A DNA stretch of 64,000 bases. Origin: Paenibacillus sp. JJ-100. GTDB taxonomy: Bacteria > Bacillota > Bacilli > Paenibacillales > Paenibacillaceae. Under the pieces are notes generated by a model. It saw nothing but the letters and a program-made list of their open reading frames with translations, searched no databases and was not told where the DNA came from. Below are positions 1 to 9,508 of this stretch, one piece after another (the first letter of the stretch is position 1; each line of letters starts with the position of its first letter). Where the stretch lies: positions 186,001 to 250,000 of the forward strand of contig NZ_CAOJCM010000001.1 in the NCBI RefSeq assembly GCF_948329825.1. Direction: 5' to 3'. The translations under genes were made by a program, and so were the position numbers.

Positions 1-2
1 AC

Positions 3-167
3 GTGGTATCCTCCGCAGGTGCAACGTACAAAGTGAACATTGAATCCATTCTTCGCCTGATTCGAGAGTCCGGTTATATTCCGGCGCAGCGCAATACTCG
101 ATATGAAATTTTGCGTATGTTTGATGATGAGAGTAGTGTGCCAAAAGACTTTGTCATGCAGAACTAA
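3..167 (+). CDS. mqnC: MqnC, cyclic dehypoxanthinyl futalosine synthase (3' end only)
   Basis: Only the last 54 codons lie in the window, reading VVSSAGATYKVN, then IESILRLIRESGYIPAQRNTRYEIL in two adjoining stretches, and ending in TAA. The VVSSAGA segment and the closing pattern of a helix followed by G-x-I-P-x-Q-R-x-T-x-Y match the C-terminus of the radical-SAM futalosine enzymes of the MqnC type. MqnC converts dehypoxanthine futalosine to its cyclic form in the alternative menaquinone pathway. The radical-SAM Cys motif lies upstream, outside the window. A Rho-independent terminator follows about 80 bases downstream, so this is the last gene of its transcript. MqnE, a relative, is the main alternative; the C-terminal signature favours MqnC. 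Confidence 0.72.
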   Translation: MVSSAGATYKVNIESILRLIRESGYIPAQRNTRYEILRMFDDESSVPKDFVMQN

Positions 168-244
168 CATTTACGTATAGCACTTATAAGTACGTCATTC
201 ATATCATTTTTCCTACTAAATGAATGTAGGTCCGTTACAAATAG

Positions 245-282
245 AAGGGATGAAACAGATCAAACTGTTTTGTCCCTTTTTT
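245..282 (+). terminator. Rho-independent terminator after mqnC
   Basis: Arms AAGGGATGAAACAG and CTGTTTTGTCCCTT pair along 14 positions with two G-T wobbles around a 6-nt loop, and six T follow. Confidence 0.85.
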
Positions 283-412
283 ATTGTTGTCCACCCATCA
301 AAAAGATCATCAAACAGTACATATTACGCATTTCACGATATGTTATATGGATTTTTAACTGATACAATGGAGGGACAGTTGTCTATTCAACCGTGCTGGG
401 AGGAACAAATCG

Positions 413-1399
413 ATGAAAACAAGAAAACTTGGAAAGACAGCACTAGATGTACCTGTTCTAAGCTTCGGTGCATCCTCACTGGGTTCTGTGTTTCGTGATA
501 TTGACCGGAATGAAGGTATTCGTACCGTTCATGCAGCGATGGATGCAGGCATGAATTATATAGACGTCTCGCCGTACTACGGATTAACCAAGGCGGAAGC
601 TGTATTAGGTGAAGCGATCCGCAGTTTACCCCGTAGCTCTTATACGTTATCCACCAAAGCTGGACGTTATGGTGAACATGAGTTTGATTTTTCTCGCAAG
701 CGTATTCTATCTAGTGTACAAGAAAGTATGACAAGGCTGCATACAGACTATTTAGATATTCTATTTCTGCATGATATCGAGTTTGTGGCCCCTGAGATCA
801 TTATTGAAGAAGCTTTTCCAACGCTGTTAGAACTTAAAGAGCAGGGGGTCATTCGTTACGCGGGGATCTGTGGCCTGCCACTACTTCTGTTTGAAAAAAT
901 GTTACCCCAGCTGAATGCGGATGCCATTATCTCATATTGTCATTATGCTTTAAATGATACGTCGTTGTTATCGCTCCTGCCCCTACTGGAGGAAAAAGGG
1001 GTTGGACTTGTAAACGCTTCCCCTCTCTCGATGGGATTATTGAGCACCCGCGGAACACCAGCTTGGCATCCGGCAAGTGACCAGGTAAAAGAGCTTTGTC
1101 TCCAGGCAGCACAATTCTGTAAGGAGCAGGGCAGTGATATTGCCAAGCTGGCTGTGCAATTCTCCACAGCGAATGAGCAGATTCCGACAACCCTCGTGAG
1201 CAGTGCAAGCCAGCGCAACATTGTCAATAATGCGGCCTGGATTGAAGAGCCGATAGATCAGCAGTTGTTAACGGAGGTGCTGCGCATTCTAGCTCCACTA
1301 CTCAACGAATCATGGCCAAGCGGACTGGATGAATATAACGTAAACGTAAACGCGAACTACAATATAACCTCGAATGCATCAGAGGAGGAACAGCGATGA
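413..1399 (+). CDS. Aldo/keto reductase (sugar dehydrogenase-like)
   Basis: This is a 328-residue cytosolic NAD(P)-dependent oxidoreductase with the TIM-barrel aldo/keto reductase fold. The catalytic tetrad is visible as Asp51 (NYIDVSPYYG), Tyr56, Lys82 (STKAGRYG) and His120 (LFLHDIEF). The DVSPYYGLTKAE stretch resembles L-galactose/L-fucose or D-threo-aldose 1-dehydrogenases, so the likely substrate is an aldose oxidised at C1. The start is ATG with GGGAGGA 8 nt upstream. Its last codons overlap the ATG of the zinc dehydrogenase by 4 nt (ATGA), so the two are translationally coupled and probably act in one sugar-oxidation route. The exact substrate cannot be told from sequence. Confidence 0.85.
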   Translation: MKTRKLGKTALDVPVLSFGASSLGSVFRDIDRNEGIRTVHAAMDAGMNYIDVSPYYGLTKAEAVLGEAIRSLPRSSYTLSTKAGRYGEHEFDFSRKRILSSVQESMTRLHTDYLDILFLHDIEFVAPEIIIEEAFPTLLELKEQGVIRYAGICGLPLLLFEKMLPQLNADAIISYCHYALNDTSLLSLLPLLEEKGVGLVNASPLSMGLLSTRGTPAWHPASDQVKELCLQAAQFCKEQGSDIAKLAVQFSTANEQIPTTLVSSASQRNIVNNAAWIEEPIDQQLLTEVLRILAPLLNESWPSGLDEYNVNVNANYNITSNASEEEQR

Positions 1400-2409
1400 G
1401 AGCTATTGTATGTGAAGAAATGGATCGGTTGGTGCTGAAGGAACTGCCACAGCCCGAAAGAGCAGAGGAAGAAGCATTGGTTGCCATTCGGCGGATTGGT
1501 ATCTGCGGTACAGATTTGCATGCGTACAAAGGTAATCAGCCGTTTTTTACGTATCCTCGTGTACTTGGTCATGAACTTGCAGGCATCATTGAAGAAATCG
1601 GCCCTAATGAGGCTGGTTTAAAGTCTGGGGATCAGGTAAGCATTATCCCTTATCTGCATTGCGGACATTGTGTTGCTTGTCGTTCGGGCAAAACAAACTG
1701 TTGTGCTTCCATGCAAGTAATGGGTGTACATGTAGATGGGGGGATGAGGGAACGAATTACAGTGCCCGTCTCTCATCTGCTAAAAGCAGAGGGGTTAACG
1801 CTGGATGAGACAGCCATGGTTGAACCACTTAGCATTGGGGCTCATGCTGTACGCAGAGCTGCATTACAACCGGGGGAGCGAGTCGTGGTTATTGGGGCGG
1901 GGCCCATCGGACTTGGTGTTATGGCTTTTGCCAAACAAGCAGGTGCTTACGTCATCGCAGTGGATCGTAACCTGGACAGGCTGGAACTAAGCCGAAGCTG
2001 GGCTGGGGTAGATGAGATTGTACAAGCAGATGACACGGCGATCCAACGAGTTTCCGAGATTACAGGCGGTGATTATGCGACTGCTGTATTTGATGCGACA
2101 GGTAATGTGCATTCTATGAATGGAGCCATCTCGTATGTGGCGCACGGCGGACAGTTAATCTTTGTTGGACTGGTAAAAGCGGATATTACGTTCCATGACC
2201 CGGAATTTCACAAGCGTGAGATGAGTATACTGGGGAGCCGGAATGCTACGCGTCAGGATTTTGAACAGGTGTTAACGACGTTGCGTGACAAAAGATTAAC
2301 GATGGATGGTTATATTACACATAGAACGCCTTTTGATGAACTGCCAAATGCAATAGACATTTGGCTATTACCCGAATCACAAGTGGTTAAGGCAATTGTA
2401 GAACTATAA
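1396..2409 (+). CDS. Zinc-dependent medium-chain alcohol/polyol dehydrogenase
   Basis: This 337-residue MDR-family dehydrogenase oxidises a secondary alcohol with NAD(P)+. Catalytic-zinc ligands are Cys37 (GICGTD) and His59-Glu60 (LGHE). The structural-zinc Cys cluster is HCGHCVACRSGKTNCC, and the Rossmann fingerprint is GAGPIGLG near residue 171. Overall it resembles sorbitol, L-idonate and L-galactonate 5-dehydrogenases. It overlaps the upstream aldo/keto reductase by 4 nt. With that neighbour it could take an aldose through its lactone or acid to a keto-acid, in the style of L-galactose or L-fucose oxidation. That pathway is inference; the family call is firm. Confidence 0.87.
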   Translation: MRAIVCEEMDRLVLKELPQPERAEEEALVAIRRIGICGTDLHAYKGNQPFFTYPRVLGHELAGIIEEIGPNEAGLKSGDQVSIIPYLHCGHCVACRSGKTNCCASMQVMGVHVDGGMRERITVPVSHLLKAEGLTLDETAMVEPLSIGAHAVRRAALQPGERVVVIGAGPIGLGVMAFAKQAGAYVIAVDRNLDRLELSRSWAGVDEIVQADDTAIQRVSEITGGDYATAVFDATGNVHSMNGAISYVAHGGQLIFVGLVKADITFHDPEFHKREMSILGSRNATRQDFEQVLTTLRDKRLTMDGYITHRTPFDELPNAIDIWLLPESQVVKAIVEL

Positions 2410-2436
2410 TTGTTCATAATCTGAAGGTTAAACGAA

Positions 2437-2506
2437 AAAAACGCTCGCTTCCGAGTGTTGAACAATGGAGAATCTCCATACAGTTCATCAGGGAAGTGAG
2501 CGTTTT
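2437..2506. terminator. Bidirectional terminator between the dehydrogenase operon and yitT-like gene
   Basis: AAAACGCTCGCTTCC pairs with GGAAGTGAGCGTTTT (one wobble) around an inner GGAGA/TCTCC hairpin. A-tracts and T-tracts on both sides let it serve the convergent genes. Confidence 0.8.
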
Positions 2507-2533
2507 ATTATGGTCTATACGTATCTAGTTGTT

Positions 2534-3436
2534 TTATTTCTCTGGATTCGAAACAATGCCTGCATGTGGATCGACATGCCTGACGATCGATTTTAACCAA
2601 ATCATCTCTAGGAAGTGAACTTCGTAGTACAGTGTCCCTGGAATCTGTCCCATCCAAGCTTCCGTTCCAGCGATGGACGAAGACTCCTTGGCTTCCAGTC
2701 TTTTTGGTTCACGACGCAGGCGATTACGTATAGCCTTTTCGATTTGAACGCTTTGTGTAGTCAGAATGCATACTCTGCGCTTTGGAGAGAACCCCCGGAA
2801 GGCAAGGTACACCATTTCATAAGCAATCAGATAAGCGATGACAGAATACATAGCCTGATCCCAGCCAAAAACAACACCAGCAGCTGTCAATATGATCAAG
2901 TTAAGCAGCATGATTATTTTTTCGATAAGCATCCGTTTTCCGCTAAATACACGTTCAGGCGGCCGAGAGGACGGATCACCGATTTCCAGCGTATCCAGTG
3001 TTCCGCCATATCGAACAACAAGCCCGATTCCGAGCCCCAAGCATAATCCTCCAAACATAGCAGCAGCCAGAGGGTGCTCGACGAGTGGCGGCATGGGATG
3101 TAACACAATAGCACCGATCGAAAAGACAACCAGACCCAGAACAGTAACTAGTACAAACTTTTTCTTCACTATCTTGTAGGATAGAAATATAAATGGAACA
3201 TTGAATAAGAACAGAAACAAACCAATTCGAAGCTCAGTCCAATGTGCAAAAAGGGAAGAAATTCCCGTTACACCGCCAATAATTATTTTGTTAGGGTGCA
3301 AAAATAACTCAAGTCCCACGGAGGCCAGTACTCCGCCAATGATGACCAAAAAGAGGTTCAACCAGCGACGAGAGGTCGATATGTTACTTTTGGCTGTGCG
3401 TGGCATTGGACTAGCCGATATCAGAGGTGCTTTCAT
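2534..3436 (-). CDS. YitT family membrane protein (DUF161 + DUF2179)
   Basis: This is a 300-residue integral membrane protein. About 25 variable N-terminal residues are followed by five or six hydrophobic segments, starting with FLVIIGGVLASVGLELF and the family signature PNKIIIGGVTGIS. A soluble C-terminal DUF2179 domain of about 80 residues (RVCILTTQSVQIEKAI...) lies on the cytosolic side. YitT paralogues are numerous in Bacillus and Paenibacillus and mostly uncharacterised; a transport role is suspected. The start ATG has AAGGAGG about 7 nt upstream. It ends in the bidirectional terminator shared with the dehydrogenase operon. Confidence 0.88.
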   Translation of the reverse strand: MKAPLISASPMPRTAKSNISTSRRWLNLFLVIIGGVLASVGLELFLHPNKIIIGGVTGISSLFAHWTELRIGLFLFLFNVPFIFLSYKIVKKKFVLVTVLGLVVFSIGAIVLHPMPPLVEHPLAAAMFGGLCLGLGIGLVVRYGGTLDTLEIGDPSSRPPERVFSGKRMLIEKIIMLLNLIILTAAGVVFGWDQAMYSVIAYLIAYEMVYLAFRGFSPKRRVCILTTQSVQIEKAIRNRLRREPKRLEAKESSSIAGTEAWMGQIPGTLYYEVHFLEMIWLKSIVRHVDPHAGIVSNPEK

Positions 3437-3555
3437 AGGTCACCCTCCTTATGTGCGGCGTCGCGAGCCATTCTCCCTGGGGTCTTCACAGAAAGTTCGG
3501 CATGTAGCCGCTCAGTTGCTAGGTACAATCATTCGTCTATTGTACATAGACTTGT

Positions 3556-4794
3556 TTATCCTTCATTTTGTAGAACTCGAGGTTCCTCTTTCTTCTTGCG
3601 ATGATCTTTGAACTTGAATATTTTATCCAAAATACGGAATACGTGTTTGGACTCTTTCGTTAATAATGGCCCAAGGATCGCTAGAATCAGTACGTACAGT
3701 GCAGCGAAAGGTTGAAGCAATGGCAACAGTCCACCAGCCTTACCCATGTTGGCCATAATTATAGAAAATTCACCACGAGATACAATGGTTAATCCGATAT
3801 TAGCGGATGCCTTTGGTGAAAGACCCGCACTTCGTCCAGCAATCATACCTGCAAGGAAGTTACCAAACAACGTAAGCAGAACGGCAATGATTGCTAGCCA
3901 TACGGCTTCACCGCCAAGGGACAACGGATCGATAGACAGTCCAAAGCTGAAGAAGAAAATCGCTCCAAAGAAATCACGGAAAGGTAAAATGAGATGTTCA
4001 ATCCGTTTGGCATGTTCTGTCTCGGCAAGGACAAGACCGACAAGCAACGCCCCAATCGCTTCAGCGACATGGATCGTTTCGGAGAATCCTGCGACAAGGA
4101 ACAAAGCGCCAAAAACAACAAGAGAGAATAATTCATTGGAACGAATTTTGAGTAATTTATTCAGTAACGGTGTAGCTTTGCGTCCGATAATGATGACAAT
4201 TAGCATAAAGCCAAGAGCAATCAATGCCGACATGATCACGCCACCGATGGTGGATGAATCACTGAGCACTAGTCCGGAGAGGATGGAGATATATACAGCG
4301 AGGAAAACGTCCTCAAACATGATAATACCCAGAATCATTTCTGTCTCCGGATTGGCTGTTCGCTTCAGATCAACGAGTACCTTGGCCACAATAGCACTGG
4401 ATGAAATCGTAGTAATACCTGCGATAACGAGTGCCTCAGCCGCCGGGAAGCCGGATGCAAAACCGAACACTAATCCTAATGTAAAGTTAATCCCGATATA
4501 GATCGAGCCTCCAACAACAATGGAGCGGCCCGATTTAACTAAACGGCCTACTGAAAATTCCAGACCTAGATAAAATAAAAGGAACAGAATACCGATTCGA
4601 CCCATAAAGTCGATGAACGGCTGGCTTTCAATAAATCGGAAGTCCAAATGCCAGATCTGCATGGCATGTGGTCCCACAGCCATTCCGATAAGAATATAAA
4701 ACGGAACAACCGAGAATCTCAGTTTTGCGGATAAAAGGCCGGCTGCTGCAATGAGCACCAGCGCCAGACCTACTTCAAAAATCAAATGATCCAT
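3556..4794 (-). CDS. khtU: KhtU, K+(NH4+)/H+ antiporter membrane subunit (CPA2 family)
   Basis: This 412-residue polytopic protein has about 12 hydrophobic segments of the Na+/H+ exchanger (KefB/CPA2) type, including FLLFYLGLEFSVGRLVKSG and AEAIGALLVGLVLAETEHAKRIE. It should exchange cytoplasmic K+ for protons, relieving alkaline stress or excess K+. It lies 4 nt downstream of khtT in the same orientation, with AAGGGGG before its ATG, matching the khtT-khtU order of the Bacillus KhtSTU system. No C-terminal RCK domain is fused; that function sits in KhtT. A separate khtS is not evident. Confidence 0.85.
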   Translation of the reverse strand: MDHLIFEVGLALVLIAAAGLLSAKLRFSVVPFYILIGMAVGPHAMQIWHLDFRFIESQPFIDFMGRIGILFLLFYLGLEFSVGRLVKSGRSIVVGGSIYIGINFTLGLVFGFASGFPAAEALVIAGITTISSSAIVAKVLVDLKRTANPETEMILGIIMFEDVFLAVYISILSGLVLSDSSTIGGVIMSALIALGFMLIVIIIGRKATPLLNKLLKIRSNELFSLVVFGALFLVAGFSETIHVAEAIGALLVGLVLAETEHAKRIEHLILPFRDFFGAIFFFSFGLSIDPLSLGGEAVWLAIIAVLLTLFGNFLAGMIAGRSAGLSPKASANIGLTIVSRGEFSIIMANMGKAGGLLPLLQPFAALYVLILAILGPLLTKESKHVFRILDKIFKFKDHRKKKEEPRVLQNEG

Positions 4795-4798
4795 CGAA

Positions 4799-5293
4799 TT
4801 ACCCCCTTCCTGTCATGAGGAGGGACTTGAAAAGCTTCTGTTGGTTCCGTTCGCCAACAGCGACTACCGTAGATTCTGCAGTGATCACAACTTCCGGACC
4901 CGGGCTAATGTGTTTCTTGTGGTTTTTCTCCACAACAGCAATGACCGTTGCGCCAGAGTTTTGACGTACATTCAATTCCCCGATGGACTTGCCAATGCAT
5001 CCAAAGGATGCTTCGATTTTGTACCACTCGATAATCAGATCGTCAAAAGTCACTTCAATATTTTCAAGTTGTTTTGGTTTGTAAGTCAATCCACCAACAA
5101 TTGCAGCAATCTGTCTTGCCTCATTGTCATCGAGTGTAATCATGGAGATGCTTTGATCTGGATCATCATATTCAAAATGGTACATCTCCCGGCGGCCGTC
5201 ATCGTGAATAATAATGACGATTTTATCACCGCTGCTTGTTTCAATCTGAAATTTTTTGCCGATTCCAGGCAGGTCTGTTTCGCGTACATCCAT
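4799..5293 (-). CDS. khtT: KhtT, RCK/TrkA-C regulatory subunit of the antiporter
   Basis: This is a 164-residue soluble protein. Residues 1-75 form the KhtT N-terminal domain ([19 protein letters not shown]...). Residues about 80-160 form a TrkA-C domain with the stretches [18 protein letters not shown] and [15 protein letters not shown]. In Bacillus, KhtT binds a nucleotide (c-di-AMP) and gates KhtU at the inner face of the membrane. Start ATG has AAGGAGG upstream. It directly precedes khtU with a 4-nt gap, so the two subunits are made together. Confidence 0.85.
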   Translation of the reverse strand: MDVRETDLPGIGKKFQIETSSGDKIVIIIHDDGRREMYHFEYDDPDQSISMITLDDNEARQIAAIVGGLTYKPKQLENIEVTFDDLIIEWYKIEASFGCIGKSIGELNVRQNSGATVIAVVEKNHKKHISPGPEVVITAESTVVAVGERNQQKLFKSLLMTGRG

Positions 5294-5445
5294 GGATAGT
5301 ATGCCTCCTTAGTAATTGAGGCTGGCCATAGAAGGAAGGCTGATCATTCCCTAGTCAGTCATCTGCTGCTCAAGCGGAACATTCAAACGGCGCAAGGAAA
5401 CAAGAGCCAGTAATTCCTGACACAGCCGAATATATGATGTGACTC

Positions 5446-5856
5446 TTATAGAGCGATAGCGTATTTGGGTGCCGCTGGAGAGAGGGATATATACGTGCTG
5501 GTACATTTGATGGGTAGCAGAAATAATCTGCGTTTTAACAGACAATACCTCGGTTTGAATGACAGACCTGTTGTGGGTATTCGCAACACAATGAATAGTG
5601 CGAGGACAAGAAATACGGGTTTGGTTTGCTTCACGGCGACCAGCTTAGACATCGCTTGTGAGCTTTTGCGAATAACAGGTTTCTGTTGATTCTCGGGTAT
5701 TTGAGGCAGAATCTCTAGCACTTCTTTATTCGAAGTGGCATCAACGGATACACCAACGGCAGACTCGGTCTGCATTGGGACGGGGAAACACAGCGCCTGA
5801 AAGACGCACAAAATAATGATAACCATGTGATGAAGCAGTCTACGATATTGTCTCAT
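5446..5856 (-). CDS. Hypothetical membrane-anchored protein, possibly frameshifted
   Basis: Not recognised. The frame gives 136 residues: a hydrophobic N-terminus (MVIIILCVFQALCF), a polar middle rich in Gln, Lys and Ser, and a second hydrophobic stretch (PVFLVLALFIVL). The start has AAAGGGGGG upstream. After the second hydrophobic stretch the reading becomes unnatural, while another frame stays open down to 5351 and reads like ordinary protein (RSVIQTEVLSVKTQ...YIRLCQELLALVSLRRLNVPLEQQ). The intact gene may therefore span 5351-5856 with a frameshift near 5590-5610. It lies between khtT and the divergent ytxC. No function is proposed. Confidence 0.4.
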   Translation of the reverse strand: MRQYRRLLHHMVIIILCVFQALCFPVPMQTESAVGVSVDATSNKEVLEILPQIPENQQKPVIRKSSQAMSKLVAVKQTKPVFLVLALFIVLRIPTTGLSFKPRYCLLKRRLFLLPIKCTSTYISLSPAAPKYAIAL

Positions 5857-6029
5857 GCTTGGCTTCCCCCCTTTCCGTAAAAGATACTGTTATAAAAATA
5901 ATAACACATTTTTGCGAGATCTCCAAAATTATATACTGAGAAATCATGACACTCTTTCCATCAAACCGCTTCGTATATCCCTATGGGCCTTGCCATATAC
6001 TTTGAAGAGGAAGGAAAGGAGTGATTCGA

Positions 6030-6974
6030 ATGGAACTATTTGCAGTATGGACGAATGTGTCCGGACAAGACGAGGCAGATTGCTTTTATCAGTGCATCAA
6101 GGATAAATTCAAAGGTTTACATATAAGTAAAAGAGGATTTCGGCTTGTCTTTAAACATAAGGATAGCCGGGCAGTCTGGATATGCAGAGGGAATGAGAAT
6201 CACGAGGATTTCCAGCAATGGCTACCGCAGATTAGTGATTTGCTATCCTTAGGTATTGCTGATTTTATTATGGAGACAAAAGAAAGTAGCATTGTAGAGG
6301 GTATGATTGCCAAATCATGTTCCGTGATGGATGAGCATGAGCTTGAGAAAATTCATCGAATCTGTATGCCACTGTTGAGAAACAGTGATATGGATCAGCT
6401 AAGCCTTCGCGAACGCCGTCGTACCACATTAGCCAAAGGTTTGCGGCAGGATCTGGAAGAGGTACATTTTTTCCATCTCGAAGGGATCATGAATTTTCGC
6501 ATAAGGTCTTACAAACAAGAATTGCAGGAATTAGTGGAGTATGCACTTGATGAGTTCTGGATGGATCGCCAGTATGAGGAGTTTATGGGGCTGCTGAAGT
6601 ACTTTGTTTTTTTTCAGGAGGCGAAAGTTCCTTTGATTCATCTGATTCACATAGGCAAACATGAATTTCAGGTGCTTGATGCGGGGCTTAACGTGCTGCC
6701 TGTACAGAAGGATGAGCAGGTGGTTGTTGAGATGCCAGGACTCGAACTGGAAATGGATATTGAAGATATGATTGTGAGTACGCTCATCTCCATATCACCG
6801 GAAAAAGTGATGCTGCATACGAGTACACCAGAGCTTCCTATCATCTCAACCATATGCCAGATCTTCGAAGATAAAGTGCAGATATGCCATCAATGTCCTG
6901 AATGTGAAGTGTTGCGCTCAGGATTGCTCTCGGGTATTGACGCAGGCGATCTCGGCAATTATAATAACTGTTGA
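6030..6974 (+). CDS. ytxC: YtxC-like sporulation protein
   Basis: This is a 314-residue protein of the YtxC family, which is restricted to spore formers and whose mechanism is unknown. It starts MELFAVWTN and has a central signature FFHLEGIMNFRIRSYKQELQELVEYALDEF. A Cys cluster near the end (ICHQCPECEV) may be family specific. The chosen ATG is preceded by GAAAGGAG at 8-9 nt; a GTG nine bases earlier is too close to that site. The placement just upstream of the T-box and thrS is the same as in Bacillus subtilis (ytxC-thrS), which strengthens the call. Confidence 0.82.
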   Translation: MELFAVWTNVSGQDEADCFYQCIKDKFKGLHISKRGFRLVFKHKDSRAVWICRGNENHEDFQQWLPQISDLLSLGIADFIMETKESSIVEGMIAKSCSVMDEHELEKIHRICMPLLRNSDMDQLSLRERRRTTLAKGLRQDLEEVHFFHLEGIMNFRIRSYKQELQELVEYALDEFWMDRQYEEFMGLLKYFVFFQEAKVPLIHLIHIGKHEFQVLDAGLNVLPVQKDEQVVVEMPGLELEMDIEDMIVSTLISISPEKVMLHTSTPELPIISTICQIFEDKVQICHQCPECEVLRSGLLSGIDAGDLGNYNNC

Positions 6975-6984
6975 TCAAGAATAA

Positions 6985-7302
6985 TTGGAAAAACAAAAGC
7001 GTTGATAAAGACATGAACCACACGTTTGATCGGTGCAGAGAGAGGAACCTGGGCTGAAATTTCCTCCGGATATCACGTATGGTTTACCCCTTTGAAGCTG
7101 CAATTTTGAAAATAAAGCCTGAACAACCCTACTGTTTAGACGATGGGCGGTTTTATGAGTAAGGATCTGCCGGGTCATGCCCGTTACCGACATGCCAATG
7201 AGGGCTGAATTCCTAAAATCAAGGATGATCAGCTGAATTAGGGTGGAACCACGAGATTATTTAACACAACACTCGTCCCTTGCCGGGACGGGTGTTTTTT
7301 GC
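6985..7302 (+). ncRNA. T-box riboswitch controlling thrS
   Basis: The conserved T-box AGGGTGGAACCACGAG lies at 7240-7255 and would pair through TGGA with the free end of uncharged tRNA-Thr. It is followed by the intrinsic terminator AACACTCGTCCC/GGGACGGGTGTT with six T (7269-7300). The upstream stem I region starts near 6985-7000 and includes an AGAGAGG purine run. When tRNA-Thr is charged the terminator forms and thrS is off; uncharged tRNA stabilises the antiterminator. The specifier codon was not assigned with certainty; specificity for Thr is taken from the adjacent thrS. Confidence 0.93.
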
Positions 7303-7404
7303 GTGCTTTCCGTTAATCCACAGTGTTGCGGAAGTAAGCTTTAAAGAAGTGTTTATTCAAGAGGCTGGAATGTAACATGTTTATTTACAGGAGGAATGAG
7401 ACAA

Positions 7405-9342
7405 ATGGCAGTTAACATTAAATTACCGGATGGTTCGGTACGTGAGTATGCAGATGGCAGTAGTATTGAGGATGTAGCCGCTTCGATCAGCAGCGGACTT
7501 CGTAAAAATGCGGCAGCAGGTAAGCTGGACGGCATCGTGGTCGACCTATCCACTCCACTTCATGAAGGAGCTTTGGTGGAGATCGTAACGCTGGATTCCC
7601 CAGAAGGTCTCGAAGTCATGCGTCACAGTACAGCACACTTGCTGGCTCAAGCGGTTAAACGTTTGTATGGAAACAAAGAAGTACACTTGGGTGTAGGACC
7701 AGTTATTGAGGATGGTTTCTACTATGATATGGATCTGGAACACGCGCTGAATCCGGAAGATCTCCAGAAGATCGAGAAGGAAATGGAGCGCATCGTCAAC
7801 GAAAATCTGCCAATCGTGCGCAAGGAAGTTAGCCGCGAGGAAGCCATTAACATTTTCAATGAAGTTGGCGACCCATACAAACTTGAGTTGATCAATGCTT
7901 TGCCGGAAGATAGCGTAATTACGATCTATGAGCAAGGTGAATTTTTCGACCTGTGCCGTGGACCACACTTGCCGTCTACAAGCAAGATTAAAGTATTCAA
8001 ACTGATGAACGTAGCGGGCGCTTACTGGCGCGGAGACAGCAAAAACAAAATGCTGCAACGGGTGTACGGTACTGCATTTGTGAAAAAAGCACAGCTGGAC
8101 GAGCATCTGCACTTCCTTGAGGAAGCGCGCAAGCGTGACCACCGTAAACTTGGTAAGGAATTGGAAATGTTCACGTTCTCCCAGTTGGTTGGTCAAGGTT
8201 TGCCAATCTGGCTGCCGAATGGAGCCAAGCTTCGTCGTACATTGGAGCGTTACATTGTAGATTTGGAAGAAAGTTTGGGTTACCAGCATGTGTACACACC
8301 CGTACTCGGTAATGTGGAATTGTATAAAACATCCGGACACTGGGAGCACTATCAAGAGGACATGTTCCCTAAAATGGTAATGGACAACGAGGAGCTGGTT
8401 CTGCGTCCGATGAACTGTCCTCACCATATGATGGTGTACAAATCCAGTATGCACAGCTACCGTGATCTGCCAATCCGTATTGCTGAACTGGGCATGATGC
8501 ACCGTTATGAAATGTCTGGCGCCCTGACTGGTCTGCATCGTGTTCGTGCGATGACGTTGAATGACTCACACATTTTTGCGCGTCCAGACCAGATTAAAGA
8601 AGAGTTCGCTCGCGTTATTGAATTGATTCAGACCGTATATAAAGACTTTGGTATCCACGAATACCGTTTCCGTCTGTCTTACCGTGATCCAGAGGACACC
8701 GAGAAATACTTCCAGAACGACGAGATGTGGGAAATGTCCCAGCGTATGCTGCGTGAAGTTGTGGAAGAGCTTGACCTCCCGTTCTATGAAGCAGAAGGCG
8801 AAGCGGCGTTCTATGGTCCGAAGCTGGATGTGCAGATTAAAACAGCTCTAGGAAAAGAAGAAACATTGTCGACGGTTCAGCTGGACTTCCTGCTGCCTGA
8901 GCGTTTCGAACTTGAATATGTCGGTGATGACGGACAGAAACATCGTCCAGTTGTTATTCACCGTGGCGTAATTAGTACAATGGAGCGTTTTACTGCATTT
9001 TTGTTAGAAAACTTCGCAGGAGCATTCCCGCTCTGGTTGTCTCCTGTACAAGCCAAAGTCATTCCGGTATCTGGAAACTACGACGACTATGCCCGTGAAG
9101 TAGAGGCGAAGTTGAAACGTGCAGGAATCGCAGCGGAAGCGGATCTTCGCAACGAGAAGCTCGGTTACAAAATCCGTGAGGCACAGCTCGAGAAAATGCC
9201 ATATATGTTCGTTGTAGGGGAGAATGAGAAAAATGCTGCCTCGGTATCTGTACGTAAACGTGGCGAAGGCGATCTGGGCGTGAAGCTGGTCGATGAGGTT
9301 GTTGCCCAGTTAAAAGAGGAAATTGCATCAAGACAGGTTTAA
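7405..9342 (+). CDS. thrS: Threonine-tRNA ligase
   Basis: This 645-residue class II aminoacyl-tRNA synthetase charges tRNA-Thr. Domains in order are TGS (1-62, beginning [11 protein letters not shown]), the tRNA-SAD editing domain (about 70-230, with [10 protein letters not shown] and [11 protein letters not shown]), the catalytic core (about 265-530, with the zinc-binding [12 protein letters not shown]), and the anticodon-binding domain (about 540-640, [13 protein letters not shown]). ATG at 7405 is preferred because AGGAGG lies 10 nt upstream; the ATG at 7396 is only 1 nt from it. Expression is governed by the T-box in its leader, and a strong terminator follows. Confidence 0.97.
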   Translation: MAVNIKLPDGSVREYADGSSIEDVAASISSGLRKNAAAGKLDGIVVDLSTPLHEGALVEIVTLDSPEGLEVMRHSTAHLLAQAVKRLYGNKEVHLGVGPVIEDGFYYDMDLEHALNPEDLQKIEKEMERIVNENLPIVRKEVSREEAINIFNEVGDPYKLELINALPEDSVITIYEQGEFFDLCRGPHLPSTSKIKVFKLMNVAGAYWRGDSKNKMLQRVYGTAFVKKAQLDEHLHFLEEARKRDHRKLGKELEMFTFSQLVGQGLPIWLPNGAKLRRTLERYIVDLEESLGYQHVYTPVLGNVELYKTSGHWEHYQEDMFPKMVMDNEELVLRPMNCPHHMMVYKSSMHSYRDLPIRIAELGMMHRYEMSGALTGLHRVRAMTLNDSHIFARPDQIKEEFARVIELIQTVYKDFGIHEYRFRLSYRDPEDTEKYFQNDEMWEMSQRMLREVVEELDLPFYEAEGEAAFYGPKLDVQIKTALGKEETLSTVQLDFLLPERFELEYVGDDGQKHRPVVIHRGVISTMERFTAFLLENFAGAFPLWLSPVQAKVIPVSGNYDDYAREVEAKLKRAGIAAEADLRNEKLGYKIREAQLEKMPYMFVVGENEKNAASVSVRKRGEGDLGVKLVDEVVAQLKEEIASRQV

Positions 9343-9372
9343 CTTAGAACTGTACTCGGTAAAATATGAATC

Positions 9373-9424
9373 AAAACCGTCAGAGCCCAGGGGTGAATCC
9401 ATGGGGTTCTGGCGGTTTTTTGTG
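9373..9424 (+). terminator. Terminator after thrS
   Basis: AAAACCGTCAGA pairs with TCTGGCGGTTTT (one wobble), with additional inner CCC/GGG pairing and a T run. Confidence 0.85.
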
Positions 9425-9508
9425 CTTGTTTTTGCTATGCGTAGCTGGGGGGAGGTATAGAATGATTGGTATTTGGTAACCCTTTGCATGTGAGGGGGAG
9501 GTTATACC

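Noticed and set aside
220-498. 92-codon frame ahead of the aldo/keto reductase
   Set aside because: It runs through the mqnC terminator and overlaps the start of a clear gene in another frame; no ribosome site or family resemblance.
3746-4501. 251-codon frame opposite khtU
   Set aside because: Antisense shadow of a conserved membrane protein; composition (Ser/Thr/Ile-rich without pattern) is typical of a reverse-frame artefact.
7546-8538. 330-codon frame opposite thrS
   Set aside because: Lies wholly inside thrS on the other strand, with Phe/His-rich sequence and no recognisable domain.
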